Below are positions 1-6,155 of a stretch of 6,422 nucleotides of DNA, in pieces. Source of the stretch: Alphaproteobacteria bacterium. Lineage in GTDB: Bacteria > Pseudomonadota > Alphaproteobacteria > Rhodobacterales > Rhodobacteraceae. A program made the position numbers and the translations under genes. Numbering within the stretch: the first letter of the stretch is position 1; each line of letters begins with the position of its first letter. The stretch covers positions 1 through 6,422 of the forward strand of contig JAADIC010000160.1 in NCBI GenBank assembly GCA_013151535.1, written 5' to 3'. The notes under the pieces were generated by a model. That model saw only the letters and a list, made by a program, of their open reading frames with translations, was not told the DNA's origin and made no database searches.

Positions 1-1010
1 CCATGCAACTGGATAGATTCCTCCGCCACCAGCGTGCCAACCTGCCCGATTGTGAACTTGGCCGCCGACAAAGCGCGTTCGCGGGCGGGGCCGGTCGCGT
101 CCACCAATGCGGCGGCTTTGATGACGGCCGAGCGCGCCTGTTCAATTTCGAGCAACATCTCGGCCATGCGGTGCTGGAGGGCCTGAAACTTGCCAATCGG
201 CACCCCGAATTGCTTGCGGGTCTGGATATACTCAATCGTCATATCCTTGATTATATCCATCAGGCCAATCGCCTCAGCCGACAGGGCCAACAGACCCCGG
301 CCCAGAATATGTTCCAGTATTTCAACGCCTTGCCCCTCGGCCCCGATCATGGCAGCGCCGCTGAGCGTGACATTTTCAAGCATCACCTCGGCGGCAGAGC
401 CACCATCGATCACCTGATAGGGCCGCAGCTCCAGCCCCTCGGTGTCGCCTTCAACCAGAAACAGCGAAATACCGCTGCGATCCCCGGAAGCGCCACCTGT
501 TCGCGCCGAGACCACCAGAAAATCAGCCGTGCCCGCGCTGCGCACAACCGCCTTGTGGCCGCTGATTTCCCAGCCATCCCCCGCCCGATTGGCCGTCGTC
601 GTCACATAGGCGGGATTACAGCCATCATCGGCCTCAAAATGCGCCAGCGCGCCGATGCATTCCCCCGAGATTATCGCCTCGATCCGCGCTTTCTGCGTGT
701 CCGAACCGATATAGGCCAAGGCCCCGCCCGCCAGCACCGCGCTACTTAGAAACGGCTCGCAGATCAGGCCCTTGCCGATGGCCTCAAACACCACCGACAG
801 ATCAAATCCACCACCGCCAAATCCGCCATCAGCCTCCGAAAACAGCGCGCCGATGATGCCAAGCTCGGCCAGTTGCGCCCATTTTTCGGGTGAATACCCA
901 GCCTCGGACGCTCCGGCCTCAAGCCGTGCGGCCAAGGGGTAATCCTGCAAGATATAGCGGCCCAGTGTGTCCGCCAGCATTTGTTGCTCTTCGGTTAACG
1001 AAAAATCCAT
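1..1010 (-). CDS. Acyl-CoA dehydrogenase, partner subunit (ACAD-B, PimD-like), C-terminus outside window
   Basis: The frame is open from ATG at 1010 to the window edge: 336 complete codons without a stop, out of an expected 370-390. It begins MDFSLTEEQQMLADTLGRY, a standard ACAD N-terminus, and its helical domain runs to about 115. The beta domain lacks the usual EPxAGSD loop (the region reads ALAHFEADDGCNPAY at 121-135) and lacks the flavin-packing Trp (GHKAVVRSAG at 151-160). The C-terminal domain has IQTRKQFGVPIGKFQALQH at 262-280, the FAD-contacting RxQFG motif, and ESIQLHG at the edge, the start of the conserved QxHGG motif. At the isovaleryl-type catalytic position it has Gly (G237 in HILGRGLL) instead of Glu. 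The MCAD-type position is beyond the window. It most resembles pimeloyl-CoA dehydrogenase small subunits. It starts 2 nt after the ACAD-A stop. A weak GGGA 8 nt upstream is the only ribosome site seen, so coupling to ACAD-A is likely. Confidence 0.92.
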   Translation of the reverse strand, partial: MDFSLTEEQQMLADTLGRYILQDYPLAARLEAGASEAGYSPEKWAQLAELGIIGALFSEADGGFGGGGFDLSVVFEAIGKGLICEPFLSSAVLAGGALAYIGSDTQKARIEAIISGECIGALAHFEADDGCNPAYVTTTANRAGDGWEISGHKAVVRSAGTADFLVVSARTGGASGDRSGISLFLVEGDTEGLELRPYQVIDGGSAAEVMLENVTLSGAAMIGAEGQGVEILEHILGRGLLALSAEAIGLMDIIKDMTIEYIQTRKQFGVPIGKFQALQHRMAEMLLEIEQARSAVIKAAALVDATGPARERALSAAKFTIGQVGTLVAEESIQLH

Positions 1011-1012
1011 AT

Positions 1013-2209
1013 CTATAGTCCCAAGATCATTTTAGAGATGATATTTTTCTGAATTTCATTCGAGCCGCCAAAGATCGTGATCTTGCGGTTGTTGAAATAG
1101 TGTTTGGCAATCGGCGCGGCATATTCCGGCCCGACCATTGGCCCGTTATAGCCCGGCTCGAACGCCTCGGGGATCAGTGGCGCAGCGTAAGCCCCGATGG
1201 CCTTGCGCTTGAGCGTATCGAGTTCTTGCCGGATTTCCGTGCCCTTGATTTTCAGCATCGAGCTTTCCGCCCCCGGCGCGCCGCCCGCCGCTGCTGCCGA
1301 CACCACCCGCAAATTGGTGATACGGGCATTTTCAAGCGCGATCTCGGCCCTAGCCATGCGCGCCGCAAACAGCGGATCATCGGCCAGCTTGCGCCCGGCG
1401 CGTTTCTGATCCTGCGCGATGTCCTTCAGCTCGCTCAGGGCGGCCATGGAAAAGCCGATGCCAGCGATATTCGTGCGCTCGTAAGTCAGCAGATATTTGG
1501 CATAGGTCCAGCCCATGTTTTCCTCGCCAACCAGATTTTCGGCAGGTACCCGCACATCGGTGAAAAACACCTCGTTCACCTCATGCGTGCCCTCCAAAAG
1601 GTGGATTGGGCGCACTTCAACCCCGGGGCTGTCCATGTCGATCAGCAGGAACGAAATCCCCTGCTGCGGCTTACCCTCATTTGAGGTCCGCACCAGCATG
1701 AAAATCATGTTGGCGTGCTGGGCCAGTGTCGTCCAGGTTTTCTGGCCGTTAACGATATAGTGGTCGCCATCGCGCGTTGCCTTGCAGCGCAGGCTGGCCA
1801 GATCCGAACCCGCACCCGGTTCGGAATACCCCTGACACCACCAATCCGAGCCATCCAGAATACGCGGTAACCAGTGTTTCTGTTGCGCCTCGCTGCCGTA
1901 TTTTATCAACACCGGCCCCAGCATCGAGAGGCCAAACGGCACCACGCGCGGCGCGTAGGCAAGGCAGCATTCTTCCTCGAAAATATGGCGCTCAATCGCA
2001 CTCCAACCTGTGCCGCCAAACTCCTCCGGCCAGTGATTGGCCAGCCAGCCTTTGGCGTTTAGCGTGTCGTGCCAGCCCTGCATGTCATCGCGGCTAAGCG
2101 CTTGTTCGTACTTGATTTTATGGGCCAGTTCCGGCGCTAGATTGCCCGCCAGCCAGTCGCGCACTTCGGTTTGAAAGGCCTGCTCGGCGTGGGAATAGTT
2201 CAAATCCAT
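1013..2209 (-). CDS. Acyl-CoA dehydrogenase, FAD-site/catalytic-Glu subunit (ACAD-A, PimC/FadE-like)
   Basis: A complete flavoprotein dehydrogenase of 398 aa, a normal length. The N-terminal helical domain is about 1-120. The central beta domain has YSEPGAGSD at 128-136 (flavin and substrate loop) and GQKTWTT at 155-161, whose W159 matches the Trp packed on the flavin. The C-terminal helical domain runs from about 230. At the usual MCAD catalytic position it has Gly (G381 in IFGGSNEIQ), but E244 in LLTYERTNIAG lines up with the catalytic Glu of isovaleryl-CoA dehydrogenase, so it is probably active with that alternative base. The RxQFG motif expected around 270-280 is absent. The inserted stretch at about 339-371 (AYAAPLIPE to GPEYAAPIAKHYF) and the end KNIISKMILGL resemble pimeloyl-CoA dehydrogenase large subunits. 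It oxidises an acyl-CoA to the trans-2-enoyl-CoA. The start is 1 nt after the upstream gene's stop, with AAGGG 8 nt before it. It probably pairs with ACAD-B. Confidence 0.94.
   Translation of the reverse strand: MDLNYSHAEQAFQTEVRDWLAGNLAPELAHKIKYEQALSRDDMQGWHDTLNAKGWLANHWPEEFGGTGWSAIERHIFEEECCLAYAPRVVPFGLSMLGPVLIKYGSEAQQKHWLPRILDGSDWWCQGYSEPGAGSDLASLRCKATRDGDHYIVNGQKTWTTLAQHANMIFMLVRTSNEGKPQQGISFLLIDMDSPGVEVRPIHLLEGTHEVNEVFFTDVRVPAENLVGEENMGWTYAKYLLTYERTNIAGIGFSMAALSELKDIAQDQKRAGRKLADDPLFAARMARAEIALENARITNLRVVSAAAAGGAPGAESSMLKIKGTEIRQELDTLKRKAIGAYAAPLIPEAFEPGYNGPMVGPEYAAPIAKHYFNNRKITIFGGSNEIQKNIISKMILGL
1019..1022 (-). promoter_or_regulatory. Weak ribosome binding site of ACAD-B
   Basis: GGGA lies 8 nt before the ATG at 1010, inside the last codons of ACAD-A. 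It is a poor match to the ribosome, which fits translation by ribosomes finishing ACAD-A only 2 nt upstream. Confidence 0.35.
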
Positions 2210-2210
2210 G

Positions 2211-4322
2211 CTATTTGCCCTTATTCAGATCATCAAATGTGCGGCCCTCGGCCACCAGTTTTTCCAGCAACTTTGAGGCTTGCCAGAACTGTGCGTCTTG
2301 CTTGGCATAGTCCTTGATCCGGCCAAGGATCACATCCAACCCCTGCATATCCGCCCATTTCATCGGCCCACCGCGCCAGCGCGGAAATCCGTAGCCATAA
2401 AGTAGCGTCACATCCACATCGAGCGGCCGCAGCGCGATGCCTTCGGCCAGCACATTGCAGGCCTCGTTAACCATGGCGGCCAGATATCGCTGCTGGATTT
2501 CCTCAACACTGAAAACACGCGGAGTGATGCCCTTTTTGGCCCGCTCCGCGTCAATAATCGCCAGCACTTCGGGGTCTTCCTGCCCCACTCGCGCGCCGTT
2601 TTCATAAATGTAATAGCCGCGCTGGGTCTTCTGCCCGAACCAGCCGTTTTCGCAGATCCTGTCGGCGATTTCCACATATCGCTCGTTTGGATCACGGCTT
2701 GCCGCCTTGCGTTTACGGGTCGCCCAGCCGATATCTCCACCGGCCAGATCGCTGACTTGAAACGGCCCCATGGGATAGCCGAAATCGCGCATGGCGGCGT
2801 CAATTTCGTAGGGCGAGGCCCCGTCCTCCATCATGTAATCCGCCGCGCGTTTGTAATTGGCCAGGATGCGATTGCCGATAAATCCGTCGCACACACCGGC
2901 ACGCACAGGTATCTTGCGCAAGCGGCGCGCCAGTTCAAACGCGGTGACGACCACATCGTCTGACACTTGCGCTGGCACCACAATCTCCAGCAATTTCATG
3001 ATGTTGGCGGGCGAGAAGAAATGCAGGCCGATCACATCTTCGGGCCGCGAAATCGTCGCCGCCAGATCATCAATGTTCAGATACGAAGTGTTGGTGGCCA
3101 GAATTGCCCCCGGCTTCATGGCACCGTCAAGCTGGGCAAACACCGCTTTCTTGACCTCGATCTCCTCGAACACCGCTTCAATCACCAGATCTACATCGGC
3201 CAGATCACCGTAATCGACCGAGCCGGTAAATCGCTGCATGATCGAGGCCTTCCCGGCCTCGGAAATCCGCCCTTTGGCCACGTTCCGGTCGTAAACCTTT
3301 TCCACATTGGCCCGCCCTCGTTCAAGGCTTTCCTGATCCCGTTCAATCATCACCACCGACATGCCCGCATCCATCATCGCCACGGCAATGCCAGCCCCCA
3401 TGGTGCCGCCACCAATCACCGCCAGATTGTCCAGACTGCGCGGTTTAGCGACTTTCATTTCCGGAATTTTCGCGGTTTGCCGCTCGGAAAAGAACGCGTG
3501 GATCATGCCTTTGGACTGATCTGAAGCAAGGCATTCCATGAACGCCGCGCGCTCCATCACCATGCCCTCGGCAAACGGTAATTTGCGCGCCGCTTCGACA
3601 CAATCAACGATCCTGAAGGGCGACATCTGGCCCTTGGCCACCTGTTTGAGCCGTGCACGCCGCGTATCCACCGCTGTTTGATAATTGGTCACATTATCAA
3701 ATCCCTCGACCCGCTCACTGGTCTTGCGCACCCCGAAACCGGCGCGGATCAGACGGCGCGCATAGGCAATGGCGGCGGCCTTCAAATCGCCCTCGACCAC
3801 CTCGTCAATCACGCCCATTTCCATGGCAGCTTTGGCCGAAATCGGCTTGCCGGACAGCATCAGATCAAGCGCCGGGCCAGCCCCCGTTATGCGCGGCATG
3901 CGCTGGGTGCCACTGGCGCCGGGCAGCAGGCCGAGATTGACCTCGGGCAGGCCGATTTTCGCCGTCGCCAGCGCCACGCGGTAATGGGCCGACAGCGCGA
4001 TTTCAAAACCGCCACCAAGGGCGGTGCCATGCAGCGCAGCAATCACCGGCTTGCTGCAATCTTCGACCACCTGACAGACATCGGGCAGCGCGGGGGGCAT
4101 GGGCGGTTTGCCGAATTCGGTGATATCGGCACCGGCGGGAAAGGTCCGCCCCTCGGCGATCAGGATCACGATTTCAACGCTGTCATCCACCTCGGCCGCC
4201 TTGATGCCGCCCAAAATCCCTTCGCGCACCGACTGGCCCAGCGCGTTAACCGGCGGGTTGTCGATTGTCACAAACCCGATGCCATCCTCGACAATCAGCG
4301 CAACTTTATCCGTGATCTGCAT
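2211..4322 (-). CDS. Bifunctional enoyl-CoA hydratase / (S)-3-hydroxyacyl-CoA dehydrogenase (FadJ/MFE-1-like)
   Basis: A multifunctional beta-oxidation enzyme of 703 aa, close to E. coli FadB/FadJ and mammalian MFE-1 in length and layout. Residues 1-190 form a crotonase domain: oxyanion-hole segment FPAGADI at 61-67, GGGFE at 103-107 and LPE at 125-127 give the two expected glutamates E107 and E127, 20 residues apart as in crotonase. After a linker, residues 298-480 form the NAD-binding dehydrogenase domain with GGGTMG at 304-309. S413, H434 (HFFSP), E446 and N484 (GFIGNR) match the active site of hydroxyacyl-CoA dehydrogenases, including the 12- and 50-residue spacings from the His. Two C-terminal helical domains follow, with GFPRWRGGP at 645-653. 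It hydrates trans-2-enoyl-CoA and oxidises the (S)-3-hydroxyacyl-CoA with NAD to 3-ketoacyl-CoA. An enoyl-CoA isomerase activity is possible. No thiolase gene is adjacent in view, so whether it joins a trifunctional complex cannot be told. All catalytic residues are intact. Confidence 0.95.
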   Translation of the reverse strand: MQITDKVALIVEDGIGFVTIDNPPVNALGQSVREGILGGIKAAEVDDSVEIVILIAEGRTFPAGADITEFGKPPMPPALPDVCQVVEDCSKPVIAALHGTALGGGFEIALSAHYRVALATAKIGLPEVNLGLLPGASGTQRMPRITGAGPALDLMLSGKPISAKAAMEMGVIDEVVEGDLKAAAIAYARRLIRAGFGVRKTSERVEGFDNVTNYQTAVDTRRARLKQVAKGQMSPFRIVDCVEAARKLPFAEGMVMERAAFMECLASDQSKGMIHAFFSERQTAKIPEMKVAKPRSLDNLAVIGGGTMGAGIAVAMMDAGMSVVMIERDQESLERGRANVEKVYDRNVAKGRISEAGKASIMQRFTGSVDYGDLADVDLVIEAVFEEIEVKKAVFAQLDGAMKPGAILATNTSYLNIDDLAATISRPEDVIGLHFFSPANIMKLLEIVVPAQVSDDVVVTAFELARRLRKIPVRAGVCDGFIGNRILANYKRAADYMMEDGASPYEIDAAMRDFGYPMGPFQVSDLAGGDIGWATRKRKAASRDPNERYVEIADRICENGWFGQKTQRGYYIYENGARVGQEDPEVLAIIDAERAKKGITPRVFSVEEIQQRYLAAMVNEACNVLAEGIALRPLDVDVTLLYGYGFPRWRGGPMKWADMQGLDVILGRIKDYAKQDAQFWQASKLLEKLVAEGRTFDDLNKGK
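2218..2222 (-). promoter_or_regulatory. Ribosome binding site of ACAD-A
   Basis: AAGGG lies inside the last codons of the hydratase/dehydrogenase gene, 8 nt before the ATG at 2209. Only one base separates that gene's TAG from the ATG, so translation is likely coupled, which helps keep the products in balance. Confidence 0.65.
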
Positions 4323-4330
4323 CTGTTCAT

Positions 4331-4335
4331 TCCTT
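4331..4335 (-). promoter_or_regulatory. Ribosome binding site of the hydratase/dehydrogenase gene
   Basis: AAGGA sits 8 nt before the ATG at 4322, between the SDR stop (TAA, 4338-4340) and that start. An out-of-frame ATG at 4328-4330 lies too close to the site and soon meets a stop, so 4322 is the start. Confidence 0.7.
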
Positions 4336-4337
4336 CA

Positions 4338-5111
4338 TTAGACCGCCGTCAGGCCACCATCGACCGACAGGGTTTCACCCGTCATAAAACTGTTTTTGGC
4401 GTCAGCAGCAAACAGGATCACCCGCACCACCTCATCCACCTGCCCGACCCGTTGCATGGGAATACCCCGCGTCAGCGCAATCTCGGCGGCCTCGCGCCCT
4501 TTGGGTGCGGCCTCCAGATAATCGCTCAGCATCGTAGTGTTGGCAAAAGACGGGCAGATCGCGTTCACCCGCACGCCCATGCGGCCATATTCCGCTGCTG
4601 CGGATTTTGTCAGCCCGACAACGCCATGCTTGGCCGCCGCATAAATCGCCAGAAACGGCGAGCCGACAAGACCGGCGGCTGAGGCGATATTGACGATGGC
4701 CGAGGGGGTGCCCTCATCCGCAAACCGCGCCGCCATCACTGGCAATTGCGCCTGCATGGCGTAAAACACGCCCATCAGATCAACGTCGATCACCTTTTGC
4801 GCCAAGGCCGGATCGGTATCCGGTATGCGCTGCATCGGTTGCACGATACCGGCATTGTTCACCGCCACATCAAGTGCGCCAAATTCGGTTTGCGCCAAAT
4901 CCACAAGGTCATGGTGATAGCCGGGATCGGTCACGTCCCCGGCTAGCGCCACCGCATCGCCGGGCAGGCTTTCGGTCACAGCGCGCAGGCCATCAGCATC
5001 CAGATCAGACAAAACGAGACGCGCGCCAAGCTCGGAAAAAACCTCGGCCATGCGGGAACCGAAACCACCGGCGGCCCCTGTCACTAGGACTGTTTTACCG
5101 TCAAAGCGCAT
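4338..5111 (-). CDS. Short-chain dehydrogenase/reductase (SDR), NAD-type
   Basis: A classical SDR of 257 aa, the usual length for single-domain members. The Rossmann motif TGAAGGFG is at 11-18. An acidic D36 after the second strand favours NAD(H) over NADP(H). D59 (GDVTD) and NNAG at 85-88 follow, then catalytic S144 (NIASAAG) and the YxxxK pair Y157/K161. The C-terminal motif GETLSVDGG is intact. One departure is the helix-4 position where many SDRs have the structural/catalytic Asn (NVxG): here it is Asp (D111, in IDVDLMG). The enzyme oxidises a secondary alcohol or reduces a ketone in the cytoplasm. In this operon it could act as a 3-hydroxyacyl-CoA dehydrogenase or interconvert a 4-keto and a 4-hydroxyacyl group before the neighbouring kinase. 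Two consecutive ATGs (5114 and 5111) are possible; the second is chosen for its 7 nt spacing from AAGGG. The family is sure; the substrate is unknown. Confidence 0.93.
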   Translation of the reverse strand: MRFDGKTVLVTGAAGGFGSRMAEVFSELGARLVLSDLDADGLRAVTESLPGDAVALAGDVTDPGYHHDLVDLAQTEFGALDVAVNNAGIVQPMQRIPDTDPALAQKVIDVDLMGVFYAMQAQLPVMAARFADEGTPSAIVNIASAAGLVGSPFLAIYAAAKHGVVGLTKSAAAEYGRMGVRVNAICPSFANTTMLSDYLEAAPKGREAAEIALTRGIPMQRVGQVDEVVRVILFAADAKNSFMTGETLSVDGGLTAV

Positions 5112-5118
5112 CATAAAA

Positions 5119-5123
5119 CCCTT
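5119..5123 (-). promoter_or_regulatory. Ribosome binding site of the SDR gene
   Basis: AAGGG follows directly on the TGA stop of the kinase gene. Spacing is 4 nt to the first ATG (5114) and 7 nt to the second (5111), so the second is slightly better. The two choices differ by one methionine. Confidence 0.55.
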
Positions 5124-6143
5124 TCAAAACAACCCGTTCGCCATGCCCGCCAGCACCGGTATCGCCCGCGCCATTTCCCGCGCCCGCTCAGGGTTGGAGG
5201 CGTTGCCGTCATGGGCGCGGCGCACCACCCCCTGCAGGATCGCCGCCAGCCGGAAGAACGAAAACGCCAGATAAAAGTTCCAGTTATCAATCGCCGGAAG
5301 CCCGCGCCGTTCGCAATAAGCGGCCACATATTCGGCCTCCTCCGGCAGGCCCAGATCGCTGCGATCCAGCCCGCCGAGGCCACGCATACCGGCCTGATAC
5401 GGCAGCCGCCATTGCATGCATTGATAGGCCAGATCGGCCAGCGGATGGCCCAATGTCGACAATTCCCAATCCAGCATGGCGATGACTTGGGGGCGATCCG
5501 GCGCGAATATCATGTTATCCAGCCGATAATCGCCATGCACCAAAGCGCTGGTATCATCCTCGGGCATTTCCACCAAAAGCCAATCCATCAAGCGATCCAT
5601 ATCGGCGTTTGGCTCCAACACAGACGCCTGATACTGCTTGATCCAGCGCCCGGTCTGGCGTTCAAAGTAATTGCCGGGACGGCCAAAATCCGACAGGCCG
5701 ACAGCTCCAACATCAACATCATGCAAAGCCGCCAGCGTTTTATTCATACTGTCATAAATCGCGGCGCGCTCGGGTTTTTCCAATTCCGGCAGGCTCGGAT
5801 CCCAGAAAATCCGGCCCTCCAGATAGTCCATGACAAAGAACATCCGCCCCAGCGGGTTATCCTCGTCCGCCAGATGATACATGCGCGGTACCGGAACATC
5901 GCTGCCAGCAAGGGCCGCCATGACGCGGTATTCACGATCCACCTGATGGGCGGATTTCAGCAATTCACCGGGCGGCTTGGCACGCAAGACATATTCGCCC
6001 GAGGCAGCCTTCAAATGATAGGTCGGGTTGGATTGGCCAGTGCCGAATTTATCCACCGATTGCAGGCTTGAAAAGCCCTCCACATGGGCCGTCAGATACG
6101 CGCCCAGTGCGGCCAAATCCGTGATGTCCTGCCCTGATGCCAC
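5124..6143 (-). CDS. APH-family phosphotransferase, ACAD10/ACAD11 N-terminal type
   Basis: A complete kinase-fold protein of 339 aa (numbered from GTG). It has a glycine-rich loop GTGQSN at 34-39, a lysine in the RAKPPG segment (K56) in the likely ATP-binding sheet, the catalytic loop HGDYRLDN at 203-210 with catalytic-type D205 and N210, and the metal-binding DWE at 225-227 followed by LGHPLADLAY. The YVLRAKPPG and WELSTLGHPLADLAY stretches mark the subgroup fused to acyl-CoA dehydrogenase in human ACAD10/ACAD11, rather than true aminoglycoside resistance enzymes. Relatives with known roles phosphorylate the 4-hydroxyl of hydroxyacyl-CoAs (LvaA in levulinate use; ACAD10/11 in 4-hydroxy acid breakdown). 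Its placement among acyl-CoA genes fits a CoA-linked substrate, which is inference. The start is uncertain: TTG at 6146 lies only 3 nt from the AGGGGG ribosome site, whereas GTG at 6143 lies 6 nt away and is preferred. A stop at 6168-6170 excludes any longer form. All key kinase residues are present, so it is probably active. Confidence 0.9.
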   Translation of the reverse strand: MASGQDITDLAALGAYLTAHVEGFSSLQSVDKFGTGQSNPTYHLKAASGEYVLRAKPPGELLKSAHQVDREYRVMAALAGSDVPVPRMYHLADEDNPLGRMFFVMDYLEGRIFWDPSLPELEKPERAAIYDSMNKTLAALHDVDVGAVGLSDFGRPGNYFERQTGRWIKQYQASVLEPNADMDRLMDWLLVEMPEDDTSALVHGDYRLDNMIFAPDRPQVIAMLDWELSTLGHPLADLAYQCMQWRLPYQAGMRGLGGLDRSDLGLPEEAEYVAAYCERRGLPAIDNWNFYLAFSFFRLAAILQGVVRRAHDGNASNPERAREMARAIPVLAGMANGLF

Positions 6144-6149
6144 CAACCG

Positions 6150-6155
6150 CCCCCT
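6150..6155 (-). promoter_or_regulatory. Ribosome binding site of the kinase gene
   Basis: AGGGGG begins inside the TAG stop codon of the MaoC-like gene. It lies 3 nt before TTG (6146) and 6 nt before GTG (6143), which favours GTG as the start. The overlap with the upstream stop suggests coupled translation. Confidence 0.5.

Noticed and set aside
3..749. Plus-strand open frame of 248 codons at the left edge
   Set aside because: It is antisense to ACAD-B, whose frame is open to the edge with clear family motifs.
1025..1042. Small inverted repeat (ATCAT/ATGAT) near the end of ACAD-A as a possible terminator or attenuator
   Set aside because: The arms are only about 5 bp and AT-rich, lie within coding sequence and have no U-tract suited to termination. 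Probably chance.
4323..4337. Tiny out-of-frame ORF from the ATG at 4330 between SDR and hydratase/dehydrogenase
   Set aside because: About 11 codons, its start lies on the edge of the ribosome site for the real gene, and there is no sign of a leader-peptide function.
3678..4682. Long plus-strand open frame opposite the hydratase/dehydrogenase and SDR genes
   Set aside because: It is antisense to two genes with full catalytic motifs, is rich in His, Arg and Gln in a low-complexity way, and has no recognisable domain. It is a shadow of GC-biased codons.
5211..6071. Plus-strand open frame of 286 codons opposite the kinase
   Set aside because: Same shadow pattern (many Ile, His, Gln, Arg), no domain, and the opposite strand encodes an intact kinase.
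5124..6143. Aminoglycoside resistance gene
   Set aside because: The APH fold is shared, but the subgroup motifs and the acyl-CoA operon setting point to a metabolic kinase. Nothing supports drug resistance.
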